From assembly GCA_002405995.1 (NCBI GenBank), contig DHMW01000017.1, positions 1 through 7,046 of the forward strand: a stretch of 7,046 nt of DNA, written 5' to 3'. The position numbers were made by a program, and so were the translations under genes. Of the stretch, positions 1-6,437 are shown piece after piece. Each line of letters starts with the position of its first letter. The first letter of the stretch is position 1. The stretch comes from Oscillospiraceae bacterium UBA4632 (GTDB lineage: Bacteria; Bacillota; Clostridia; Oscillospirales; Oscillospiraceae). Below the pieces are notes generated by a model. The model saw only the letters and a list, made by a program, of their open reading frames with translations, was not told the DNA's origin and made no database searches.

Positions 1-33
1 AAGATCCGCGAGCAGGTGCAGAACATCGAGTAA
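1..33 (+). CDS. YicC/YloC-family endoribonuclease, C-terminal end only (partial)
   Basis: Only the last ten codons and the TAA stop are in the window; the reading frame is open from base 1 and ends in KIREQVQNIE. This tail matches the conserved C-terminus of YicC/YloC proteins as I remember it, and the gene sits directly upstream of remA and gmk, which is where yloC lies in Bacillus subtilis. Family members are endoribonucleases implicated in RNA turnover. Only 12 bases separate its stop from the remA start, so it is probably in the same transcription unit. The catalytic region is outside the window and cannot be judged. The identification rests on a very short tail plus position. Confidence 0.75.
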   Translation, partial: KIREQVQNIE

Positions 34-45
34 GGGGCGAAGCAA

Positions 46-306
46 ATGAAGCTGCTGAACATCGGATTTGGCAACATGGTATCCGCCGAGCGTCTGATCG
101 CTGTCGTCAGCCCTGACAGCGCGCCGATCAAGCGCCTCATCCAGGAGTCGCGCGAGCGCGGCATGCTGATCGACGCGACCTACGGGCGCAAGACGGCGTC
201 GGTGTTCATTATGGACAGCGACCACGTGGTGCTCTCTGCCATTGCCGCGGAAAAGCTGGTTGCGCGCCTTGGCGTGGAAACGCTCGGCATAGAGGAGGAA
301 GCATAA
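46..306 (+). CDS. remA: Extracellular matrix regulatory protein RemA (DUF370)
   Basis: The 86-residue product matches B. subtilis RemA closely along its whole length: an N-terminal NIGFGNMVSAER segment (residues 5-16), SPDSAPIKR (22-30), MLIDATYGRKT (40-50) and IMDSDHVVLSA (55-65). In B. subtilis RemA is a small DNA-binding protein that activates biofilm matrix and osmoprotection genes, and it forms ring-shaped oligomers that wrap DNA. Its DNA-contacting arginines 18, 50 and 51 align with R16, R48 and K49 here, so two are kept and one is a conservative Lys. The ATG at 46 follows a GGGG-type ribosome site in TAAGGGGCG with normal spacing, and no upstream in-frame start improves the alignment. 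It lies between yicC and gmk, the usual place in Bacillota. Family assignment is sure; which genes it controls in this organism cannot be told. Confidence 0.95.
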   Translation: MKLLNIGFGNMVSAERLIAVVSPDSAPIKRLIQESRERGMLIDATYGRKTASVFIMDSDHVVLSAIAAEKLVARLGVETLGIEEEA

Positions 307-311
307 AGCAT

Positions 312-905
312 ATGTACAAGGGCAAGACTTTCATTATTTCAGGTCCCTCCGGGGTCGGAAAGAGCACAGTGCTCAAGGAGCTGTTCAAGGACCGCGAGGA
401 TCTGTATTTCTCCGTTTCCGCCACAACGCGCCCCCCACGCCCCGGCGAGATCGACGGCATCCACTACCACTTCACCGACGTGGAGCATTTCCGGCGGCTC
501 ATCACGGAGGATGCGTTTCTGGAATACGCCGAGTATGTCGGCAATTTCTACGGCACGCCGAAACGGTTCGTCGATGAGGCGATGGAGCAGGGAAAGGACG
601 TTATCCTCGATATCGAGGTCCAGGGCGCGCTTCAGGTGACGAGCAAGCGTCCCGATGTGGTGCGCATTTTCATCGCGCCGCCATCCTGGCAGGCGCTGGA
701 GGAGCGCCTGGCCGGCCGTGGGACCGACAGCGCCGAAAAGGTGCAGAAGCGTCTCGTGCGCGCTAAGGTCGAGCTGCAAACCGCGAATACCTACGATTAC
801 TTCGTCATCAACGACACGGTGGAACGCGCTGTGCGCGAGATCAACGCCATCATGCTTGCCGAGCACTGCAAGCCCGCCGAACGCATGGCGATATTGTCCG
901 AATAA
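312..905 (+). CDS. gmk: Guanylate kinase
   Basis: This 197-residue cytosolic enzyme phosphorylates GMP (and dGMP) with ATP to give GDP, an essential step in guanine nucleotide supply and in recycling of cyclic di-GMP products. The P-loop GPSGVGKS is at residues 11-18, with the phosphate-binding lysine K17. The GMP-binding segment follows as SATTRPPRPGE (36-46) and continues to HYHF (51-54). The second GMP-binding stretch, EYVGNFYGTP, and the lid region with RGTDS are also present. Length and motif order are normal for bacterial Gmk. The ATG at 312 is 5 bases after the remA stop; its likely Shine-Dalgarno, AGGAGG at 293-298, lies inside the last codons of remA with a rather long 13-base spacer. 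This suggests coupling to remA translation. Confidence 0.98.
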   Translation: MYKGKTFIISGPSGVGKSTVLKELFKDREDLYFSVSATTRPPRPGEIDGIHYHFTDVEHFRRLITEDAFLEYAEYVGNFYGTPKRFVDEAMEQGKDVILDIEVQGALQVTSKRPDVVRIFIAPPSWQALEERLAGRGTDSAEKVQKRLVRAKVELQTANTYDYFVINDTVERAVREINAIMLAEHCKPAERMAILSE

Positions 906-927
906 ATTCAAAAAACAGCCGAAAGGC

Positions 928-936
928 AGAAGGAAG
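928..936 (+). promoter_or_regulatory. Ribosome binding site deciding the rpoZ start
   Basis: AGAAGGAAG ends 9 bases before the ATG at 946 and 12 before the second ATG at 949. The spacing favours 946. The later ATG at 964 would lie 27 bases away and would remove the N-terminal segment that aligns with other omega subunits. Confidence 0.6.
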
Positions 937-945
937 TATACGATC

Positions 946-1158
946 ATGATGCTTTATCCCGCAATGAGCACGCTCAACAAGTACATTGAAAACCGCTACC
1001 TGCTCGTGAATGTCGTGGCGCGCCGCGCCCGCCAGATCGCCGAGGAGGCAGACGTTGAAGGCTATCCGCTGAGTGAGAAGCCTGTTACCACTGCGATCAA
1101 CGAGGTCGCCGCCGGTAAGATCAGCGCCGAGGGCATTGACACGCATATCGCAAGATAA
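946..1158 (+). CDS. rpoZ: DNA-directed RNA polymerase omega subunit
   Basis: The 70-residue product is the small omega subunit, which binds the beta' C-terminal region and helps RNA polymerase assembly and stability. The diagnostic RYLLVNVVARRARQ segment (residues 17-30) matches the conserved core of RpoZ, and KPVTTAINEVAAGKI (45-59) matches the following helix. The protein ends soon after this core, as in B. subtilis (67 residues), and lacks the long charged C-terminal tail of the E. coli protein. It begins with two Met codons (946 and 949); alignment to the B. subtilis start supports either, and the ribosome site favours 946. Its place after gmk is conserved across Bacillota and many other bacteria. 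The 40 bases between gmk and rpoZ show no terminator or clear promoter, so co-transcription is likely. Confidence 0.95.
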   Translation: MMLYPAMSTLNKYIENRYLLVNVVARRARQIAEEADVEGYPLSEKPVTTAINEVAAGKISAEGIDTHIAR

Positions 1159-1175
1159 CAAAGGAAGGAACGCAG

Positions 1176-1184
1176 AAAGGGGAG
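1176..1184 (+). promoter_or_regulatory. Ribosome binding site deciding the priA start
   Basis: AAAGGGGAG ends 5 bases before the ATG at 1190. The priA frame is open upstream to an ATG at 1073, but that start lies inside rpoZ and the extra 39 codons look like an out-of-frame reading of it. This site supports 1190. A second purine-rich run at 1161-1168 is too far upstream to serve this start. Confidence 0.65.
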
Positions 1185-1189
1185 ACTGT

Positions 1190-3658
1190 ATGGCAGAGAA
1201 ATTGCTTGCTCGTGTCGCAGTCTCTTCCGTTCCGTTTGCGGCAGATAAGCTTTACACCTATCTTGTGCCGGAGGAGCTTTGCGCCTCCGCGGCAGAGGGC
1301 AAGCGCGTGACCGTCCCCTTCGGCAGGGGCAACAAGCGCAGCGAGGGCTTTGTGATGGAACTGCGGCACGAGGAAAGCGCCGCAGCGCTCAAGCCCATTG
1401 ACGCTGTGCTCGACGACGCGCCGCTGCTCAACGGCTGGGATATCCGCCTTGCCCGATGGATGAAGGCGCGCTATTTCTGCACCTATTACGATGCGCTCAA
1501 AACGCTGCTGCCCGGCGGCGTATGGCTCCGCAGCCGCGAGATCTGGCGGTTGAACGCAGAGATTGGCGCGGAGGAGGCGCTCAACGCCGTCGCACCCGAC
1601 TCGCTGGAGGAAGCGCTGCTGCGCGCCGTGCTCGGCACAGGCGGCGCAGAGCGCGCGGCGCTCAACGAGCTTGGCGGCGAAAGGACGGGCAGGGCGCTGC
1701 GCGGAATGGAGCAGCGCGGACTGCTCGTGTGCGATTGGGCGATGAAGCAGCGCCTTGGCGACAAAACGGCGCGCATGGCGCGGCTGTGCGTCAGCGCGGA
1801 GGATGCGCTTGCCGCCGTGGAGCCGAAGCGCCGCAGCGCGCCGGTGCGCTATGCGGTGATCGAGCTGCTCATCCGCGAGGGCGCGCTGTCCGCCGCGGAG
1901 ATCGGCTATTACACGGGTGCGACGATGCAGACGCTGCGCGGGCTGAAAAAGAGCGGTTTGATCGAGCTGTTCGAGCAGGAGGTGCTGCGCGTCAGCAGCT
2001 ATGAAGCCGCGGCGCCAGCCGCGCCCGCTGTGCTCAACGGCGAGCAGCAGCTCGCCCTGAACGGGCTGAGCGCTCTGCTCGGGCGCGATGGCGGCGCCGC
2101 AGCGCTTTTATACGGCGTGACCGCCAGTGGAAAAACGCAGGTCTATCTTCGTCTGATCGAGGAAACGCTGTGCCGCGGAAAAACGGCAATACTGCTGGTG
2201 CCGGAGATCGCGCTCACACCGCAGATGATGAAAAAATTCACTGCGCAGTTCGGCGCGCAGGCCGCGATGCTGCACAGCGCCCTGCCGCTCACCGAACGCT
2301 ATGACCAGTGGAAGCGCATTCGCCGCGGCGAAGTGCGCGTAGTGCTGGGGACGCGCAGCGCCGTGTTTGCACCGCTTCCCGATCTGGGGCTTATCATCCT
2401 GGACGAGGAGCAGGAGGGGAGCTATCAGTCGGAAAACGCGCCGCGTTATCACGCGCGTGACGTCGCGCAGTTCCGCTGCGCGCAGCAGGGCGCGCTGATG
2501 CTGCTCGGCTCAGCCACGCCGACGGTGGAGACCGCGTATTACGCCAAGCGCGGACGCTATCAAGTATTTTCCCTTCACAAGCGCTTCAACGATCTTCCGC
2601 TGCCGCAGGTGCTGCTCGCCGACATGAAGGACGAACTGCGGCAGGGGAACGAGAGCGCCATCGGCAGCGTGCTGCGCGTCGATCTTGCAGAAAATCTTAC
2701 GCGCGGCGAGCAGAGCATTCTGTTTCTCAACCGGCGCGGCAGCGCACGGATGCTTCTATGCGGCGAGTGCGGCTATGTGCCGCAGTGCCCGCGGTGCAGC
2801 GTGCCGATGACCTACCACTCCGCAAACGAGCGGCTGATGTGCCACTACTGCGGGCACTCCGAGCCGGTGCTGGAACGGTGCAGCGAGTGCGGCGGGCTGA
2901 TGAAGCACGTCGGCTCCGGCACGCAGAAGGTCGAACGGGAGCTCAAGGCGCTGTTTCCCGGAGCTGGGGTGCTGCGCATGGATGCAGACACCGTTTCCGC
3001 CGCAGGCGGGCACGAAACGCTGCTGCGCGAATTCGAGGAAAAGAATATCCCCATCCTGCTTGGCACGCAGATGGTCGCCAAGGGACTGGATTTTGCAAAT
3101 GTGACGCTCGTTGGCGTGCTGGACGCCGACCTTTCGCTCTATGCGCAGAATTATCACGCCGCCGAGCGGACCTACAGCCTGCTGGCGCAGGTCGTGGGAC
3201 GCGCGGGACGGGGCGGGCGCACGGGGCGCGCCGTCATTCAGACCTATCACCCCGATCACGAGGTCATCCGCGCCGCGGCAAAGCAGGACTATGAGGCGTT
3301 TTACCGCAGCGAGCTGCGCCTGCGCCGTCTGCGGCGTTATCCGCCGTTTGCCGACCTCTTTACGCTGACAGTCTCCGGCAGCGAGGAGCACCGCGTCATT
3401 GCCGCCGCCTGTACGCTGCGCGATGCGCTGCGCCTTGCGGCAGAGCGGGAGCCGCTGCGCTCGCTGGAAACGGAGGTGCTTGGTCCCGCAGGCGCGCCGG
3501 TGGTGAAGGTCAACAACCGCTACCGCTACTGCGTGTACCTCTGCGGCGTGAGCAACAGCGCGCTGCGGCGCACGGTGGGCGAGTATCTGCTCGCGTTTTA
3601 TGCAAGAAAAGAAAACCGCGGTCTCGACATTTTTGCCGACTGCAATGCCTTACAATAG
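1190..3658 (+). CDS. priA: Primosomal protein N' (replication restart 3'-to-5' DNA helicase PriA)
   Basis: PriA (822 residues) recognises abandoned replication forks and D-loops, unwinds the lagging arm and directs reloading of the replicative helicase. Domains in order: the N-terminal 3'-end-binding domain (about residues 1-105, starting LLARVAVSSVPFAADKLYTY); a winged-helix linker region (about 110-240); a superfamily 2 helicase with Walker A GVTASGKT (309-316, K315), Walker B box DEEQ (405-408) and GSATPT (440-445); a zinc domain with cysteines 524, 527, 533, 536, 551, 554, 564 and 567; then GTQMVAKGLDF (625-635) and the arginine-finger motif QVVGRAGR (667-674). Cysteine spacing is identical to E. 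coli PriA (436-479). The C-terminal domain contains KVNNRYRYCVYL. Length is close to B. subtilis PriA (about 805). The box is DEEQ where E. coli and B. subtilis have DEEH, and the following SYK is SYQ. It lies 31 bases after rpoZ, without the coaBC gene usually found between them in Bacilli. Confidence 0.98.
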   Translation: MAEKLLARVAVSSVPFAADKLYTYLVPEELCASAAEGKRVTVPFGRGNKRSEGFVMELRHEESAAALKPIDAVLDDAPLLNGWDIRLARWMKARYFCTYYDALKTLLPGGVWLRSREIWRLNAEIGAEEALNAVAPDSLEEALLRAVLGTGGAERAALNELGGERTGRALRGMEQRGLLVCDWAMKQRLGDKTARMARLCVSAEDALAAVEPKRRSAPVRYAVIELLIREGALSAAEIGYYTGATMQTLRGLKKSGLIELFEQEVLRVSSYEAAAPAAPAVLNGEQQLALNGLSALLGRDGGAAALLYGVTASGKTQVYLRLIEETLCRGKTAILLVPEIALTPQMMKKFTAQFGAQAAMLHSALPLTERYDQWKRIRRGEVRVVLGTRSAVFAPLPDLGLIILDEEQEGSYQSENAPRYHARDVAQFRCAQQGALMLLGSATPTVETAYYAKRGRYQVFSLHKRFNDLPLPQVLLADMKDELRQGNESAIGSVLRVDLAENLTRGEQSILFLNRRGSARMLLCGECGYVPQCPRCSVPMTYHSANERLMCHYCGHSEPVLERCSECGGLMKHVGSGTQKVERELKALFPGAGVLRMDADTVSAAGGHETLLREFEEKNIPILLGTQMVAKGLDFANVTLVGVLDADLSLYAQNYHAAERTYSLLAQVVGRAGRGGRTGRAVIQTYHPDHEVIRAAAKQDYEAFYRSELRLRRLRRYPPFADLFTLTVSGSEEHRVIAAACTLRDALRLAAEREPLRSLETEVLGPAGAPVVKVNNRYRYCVYLCGVSNSALRRTVGEYLLAFYARKENRGLDIFADCNALQ

Positions 3659-3663
3659 AGAAA

Positions 3664-3673
3664 AGAGGAAGAG
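3664..3673 (+). promoter_or_regulatory. Ribosome binding site deciding the def start
   Basis: AGAGGAAGAG lies just upstream of the ATG at 3678; counted from the AGAGGA core the spacer is 8 bases. The def frame stays open back to an ATG at 3600 inside priA, but the 26 extra codons do not resemble peptide deformylase, whose N-terminus normally begins as MAIRTIREVGDP does here. Confidence 0.65.
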
Positions 3674-3677
3674 AATT

Positions 3678-4181
3678 ATGGCTATCCGTACGATCCGAGA
3701 AGTGGGAGACCCCTGCCTGGCCAAGGTCTGCCGTCCAGTGACGGAGTTTAACGCGCGGCTTCACCAGCTGCTTGACGACATGGCGGACACGCTGGCGGAG
3801 GCCGGCGGCGTCGGCCTCGCCGCCCCGCAGGTCGGCATCCTGCGCCGCGTCTGCATCGTGGAGGACACACAGGGCGAGATCATCGAGCTCATCAACCCCG
3901 AGATCATCAAGACGGAGGGAGAGCAGACAGGGCTTGAGGGCTGCTTGAGCGTACCGGGCAAGTACGGCATCGTCACGCGCCCGATGGTGGTGCGCGTGCG
4001 CGCACAGGACCGTTACGGCGCAGAATTCGAGGTCGAGGACGAAGATCTGACCGCGCGCTGCTTCTGCCATGAGATCGAGCATCTCGACGGGCATCTCTAC
4101 ACCGAGCACTGCAAGGTCCTCACCGATGAGGAGCTGGAGCAGTATATCCGCGAGCACGAAAAGGAGCTGGACGGGGAATGA
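3678..4181 (+). CDS. def: Peptide deformylase
   Basis: This 167-residue metalloenzyme removes the formyl group from the N-terminal formyl-Met of nascent proteins as they leave the ribosome, allowing later Met removal. All three family motifs are present: GVGLAAPQ (residues 44-51), EGCLS (87-91) and HEIEH followed by LDG (131-138). The metal ligands are C89, H131 and H135, with E132 as the catalytic glutamate, matching E. coli C90, H132, E133 and H136. The fourth residue of the HExxH box is Glu rather than the more usual Asp, a mild change next to a ligand. Length and lack of insertions fit the short type 1 form. It begins 19 bases after priA and its TGA stop overlaps the fmt ATG by 4 bases, so the deformylase and formyltransferase are probably made in step. 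Confidence 0.98.
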   Translation: MAIRTIREVGDPCLAKVCRPVTEFNARLHQLLDDMADTLAEAGGVGLAAPQVGILRRVCIVEDTQGEIIELINPEIIKTEGEQTGLEGCLSVPGKYGIVTRPMVVRVRAQDRYGAEFEVEDEDLTARCFCHEIEHLDGHLYTEHCKVLTDEELEQYIREHEKELDGE

Positions 4182-5104
4182 GGATCGTCTTTATGGGCAC
4201 GCCCGATTTTGCGCGCACGATTTTGGAGCGTCTGGTCGGGGACGGGCACGACGTCTGCGGTGTTTTCACGCAGCCGGACAAGCCGCGCAATCGAAACAAA
4301 GTCACGCCAAGTCCTGTAAAGGAATATGCTTTGACACACGATATTCCCGTTTTTCAGCCCGCCAAAATGCGAGATGGTACGGCGCTTGCCGATTTCAGGG
4401 CGCTTGCGCCCGAGCTCGCGGTCGTCGCGGCCTATGGCCGCATCCTGCCGGAGGAGATGCTGGAGGTCCCGCCGATGGGCTGCATCAACGTGCACGCCTC
4501 TCTTCTGCCGAAGTACCGCGGCGCCGCACCGATCAACTGGGCGATCCTCAACGGCGAGAAGGAGACCGGCGTAACGATCATGCACATGGCGAAGGAATGC
4601 GATACGGGCGATATGATACTCGTTAAAAAGCAGCCCATCCGCCCCGATGAGACGGCGGAGGAGCTGTTCAAGGAGCTTGCCGCGCTCGGCGCGGACGCGA
4701 TCTCTGAGGCGATCGGTCAGATCAAGGGCAGCACAGCGCAGCGCGTGCCGCAGGACGAAGCGCAGGCGACGTATGCGCCCATGCTCTCGCGCGAGCTGTC
4801 GCCCATCGACTGGACGAGAAGCAGCACGCAGATCATTGACCAGATCCGCGGACTGATCCCGTGGCCCTGCGCCGCGGCGAGCATTCTCGGCGCGAACACG
4901 AAGATCTTCCGCGCCGTGCCGCTCGGCGAAGCGAAGGATGCGCCCGGTACACTGTACGCACGCAAAAAGGGTATCGAAGCCGCCTGCGGCGACGGAATGA
5001 GCATTCTCATCACGGAGCTTCAGCCGGACGGCGGCAAGCGCATGGCAGCGAACGCGTTTCTGAACGGCAAACGCATCGCCGCGGGGACGGTCCTCGATGC
5101 GTAA
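4178..5104 (+). CDS. fmt: Methionyl-tRNA formyltransferase
   Basis: Fmt (308 residues) transfers a formyl group from 10-formyltetrahydrofolate to Met-tRNA of the initiator type, making the substrate for translation initiation. The N-terminal Rossmann-type catalytic domain starts MRIVFMGTPDFA and carries the folate-site signature HASLLPKYRGAAPINW (from residue 106). The catalytic residues N104, H106 and D142 (in ECDTGDM) correspond to E. coli N106, H108 and D144 at a constant offset of two. The C-terminal tRNA-binding domain begins near residue 205 (SPIDWTRSSTQIIDQIRGL) and is complete. Length is normal for the family (about 310-315). The start overlaps the def stop in ATGA, with AAGGAG at 4161-4166 as a likely ribosome site at a long 11-base spacing. 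A stretch around 4291-4380 is lower in GC (41 of 90) than its surroundings. Confidence 0.98.
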   Translation: MRIVFMGTPDFARTILERLVGDGHDVCGVFTQPDKPRNRNKVTPSPVKEYALTHDIPVFQPAKMRDGTALADFRALAPELAVVAAYGRILPEEMLEVPPMGCINVHASLLPKYRGAAPINWAILNGEKETGVTIMHMAKECDTGDMILVKKQPIRPDETAEELFKELAALGADAISEAIGQIKGSTAQRVPQDEAQATYAPMLSRELSPIDWTRSSTQIIDQIRGLIPWPCAAASILGANTKIFRAVPLGEAKDAPGTLYARKKGIEAACGDGMSILITELQPDGGKRMAANAFLNGKRIAAGTVLDA

Positions 5105-6437
5105 GGGGAGTACCGCAAACGCGCGCGAATGCGCGCTCTCTGTTCTGGTCGCCTGCCGCCGCAGCGGCGCGTGGGCGGACGCCGCGCTCAAGGCACAGCT
5201 CGGCAAGTGTGCGCTGAGCGCGCAGGACGCGGCGCTTTGCAGCCGCATCGTCTACGGCGTGATGCAGAACGAGCTGCTGCTGAACTGGTATTTGAGCGCC
5301 TACTGCACGCAGAAGCTCGACCATTTGCAGCCGCCGCTCGCCGACATTCTGCGCATCGGCGCCTATCAGATCCTGTTTTTGGACAAGGTGCCCGACCACG
5401 CCGCCGTCAGCGAGTCCGTGGAGCTCTGCCGCACGAGCGGCAGAAGCGCTGCCAGCGGACTTGTCAACGCCGTGCTGCGCAGGCTCGCGCAGCATAAGTC
5501 GAGCCTTCCGCCGCTGCCGAAGGGGGGCATCGAGCGGCTCAGCATCGCGTACAGCCACCCGCAGTGGCTCGTCAAAAAGCTTGTGTCGCTCCTCGGCATT
5601 GAAGAAACGGAGCAGTTTCTTCGCATCGACAACGAAGCTCCGCCCATCAGCGTACAGGTCAACCCGCTCAAAACGAACGAAAGAGCGCTCGTCGAGGAGC
5701 TGCGCGGCGAGGGTGTCAGCGTCACGCCGCATCCCTGGGTGCCCGGTTGTCTGGAGCTTTCCGGCACTGGCGATCTGACGACGCTCAGCGCCTTCTACAA
5801 TGGCCGCTTCACCGTGCAGGACGCGGCGGCAAGGCTCGTGACCTGTGCCGCCGGCTTTCAAAAGGGGCAGCGCGTGCTGGATGTCTGTGCCGCACCGGGC
5901 GGCAAGTCCTTCGCTGCGGCGTTCGCCATGGAAAACGAGGGGAGCATCCTCGCCTGCGACCTGCACGAGAGCAAGCTCAAGCGCATCCGCGAGGGCGCGC
6001 AGCGCCTTGGCATCACCTGCGTGGAAACGGTATGCGCCGACGGGCGCGTGTTCCGCGCGGAATGGAAAGGGCGGTTCGACGCCGTCGTCTGCGATGTGCC
6101 GTGCTCGGGGCTTGGCATCATCCGCAAGAAGCCGGATATCCGCTATAAGGACGAGCGCGAGCTTGCCGCGCTGCCGGAGATCCAGCGCGCGATCCTTGCA
6201 AACAGCGCGCGCTATGTGAAGCCGGGCGGTGTGCTGGCCTATTCGACCTGTACCATCCTGCCGGAGGAAAATGAACAGGTGACGGATGCGTTCCTTGCAG
6301 AGCACCCGGACTTTATCTACGAAGCGTTTACGCTGCCGGACGGAAGGAAGGCAGCGGGACATATCACGCTGCTGCCGCAGCGCGACGGAACGGACGGGTT
6401 TTATCTCAGCCGCATGAGAAGGAGAACGAATGACTGA
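5097..6437 (+). CDS. rsmB: 16S rRNA (cytosine-967-C5)-methyltransferase RsmB
   Basis: RsmB (446 residues) methylates C967 (E. coli numbering) of 16S rRNA using S-adenosylmethionine. The N-terminal NusB-like RNA-binding domain covers about residues 7-130, beginning NARECALSVL. The Rossmann methyltransferase domain follows, with the SAM motif DVCAAPGGKS (262-271), motif IV DVPCSGLG (333-340) containing C336, and motif VI YSTCTILPEENEQ (from 382) containing C385. In this family the motif VI cysteine attacks C6 of the target base and the motif IV cysteine helps release the product; the E. coli equivalents are C375 and C325. Length is typical. The ATG at 5097 overlaps the end of fmt by 8 bases and has only a weak GGGGA-type ribosome site near 5083-5087, so translation probably depends on coupling to fmt. 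No alternative in-frame start lies nearby. Confidence 0.97.
   Translation: MRKGSTANARECALSVLVACRRSGAWADAALKAQLGKCALSAQDAALCSRIVYGVMQNELLLNWYLSAYCTQKLDHLQPPLADILRIGAYQILFLDKVPDHAAVSESVELCRTSGRSAASGLVNAVLRRLAQHKSSLPPLPKGGIERLSIAYSHPQWLVKKLVSLLGIEETEQFLRIDNEAPPISVQVNPLKTNERALVEELRGEGVSVTPHPWVPGCLELSGTGDLTTLSAFYNGRFTVQDAAARLVTCAAGFQKGQRVLDVCAAPGGKSFAAAFAMENEGSILACDLHESKLKRIREGAQRLGITCVETVCADGRVFRAEWKGRFDAVVCDVPCSGLGIIRKKPDIRYKDERELAALPEIQRAILANSARYVKPGGVLAYSTCTILPEENEQVTDAFLAEHPDFIYEAFTLPDGRKAAGHITLLPQRDGTDGFYLSRMRRRTND
6417..6426 (+). promoter_or_regulatory. Ribosome binding site of rlmN inside the end of rsmB
   Basis: AGAAGGAGAA is a near-consensus Shine-Dalgarno encoded within the last rsmB codons (MRRRTND), with its AAGGAG core 5 bases before the rlmN ATG. 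It supports 6430 as the start over the in-frame ATG at 6448 and suggests that rlmN can be initiated well even though it overlaps rsmB. Confidence 0.65.

Noticed and set aside
906..945. The gmk-rpoZ gap as a terminator or promoter.
   Set aside because: There is an A-rich run but no stem followed by a T-run and no paired promoter hexamers; only the rpoZ ribosome site is supported.
1073..1189. An N-terminal extension of PriA starting at 1073.
   Set aside because: The extra codons overlap rpoZ out of frame and look like noise. The ribosome site and the family N-terminus both support 1190.
1456..2004. Plus-strand alternative frames inside priA (and similar ones inside fmt and rsmB).
   Set aside because: They are Arg/Ala-rich frame shadows without ribosome sites or recognisable domains, inside genes whose own frame is intact.
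3624..3656. A possible promoter before def: TCGACA at 3624-3629 and TACAAT at 3651-3656.
   Set aside because: Each hexamer is one mismatch from consensus, but the 21-base spacer is too long and no better -35 lies at 16-18 bases. It also sits in the priA coding end.
3600..3677. An N-terminal extension of peptide deformylase starting inside priA.
   Set aside because: It does not match the family start, while the ATG at 3678 has a good ribosome site and a typical deformylase N-terminus.
4097..5248. A 383-codon open frame on the minus strand opposite fmt.
   Set aside because: It is antisense to fmt, is Arg/Ala/His rich in the way of shadow frames, and has no recognisable motif.
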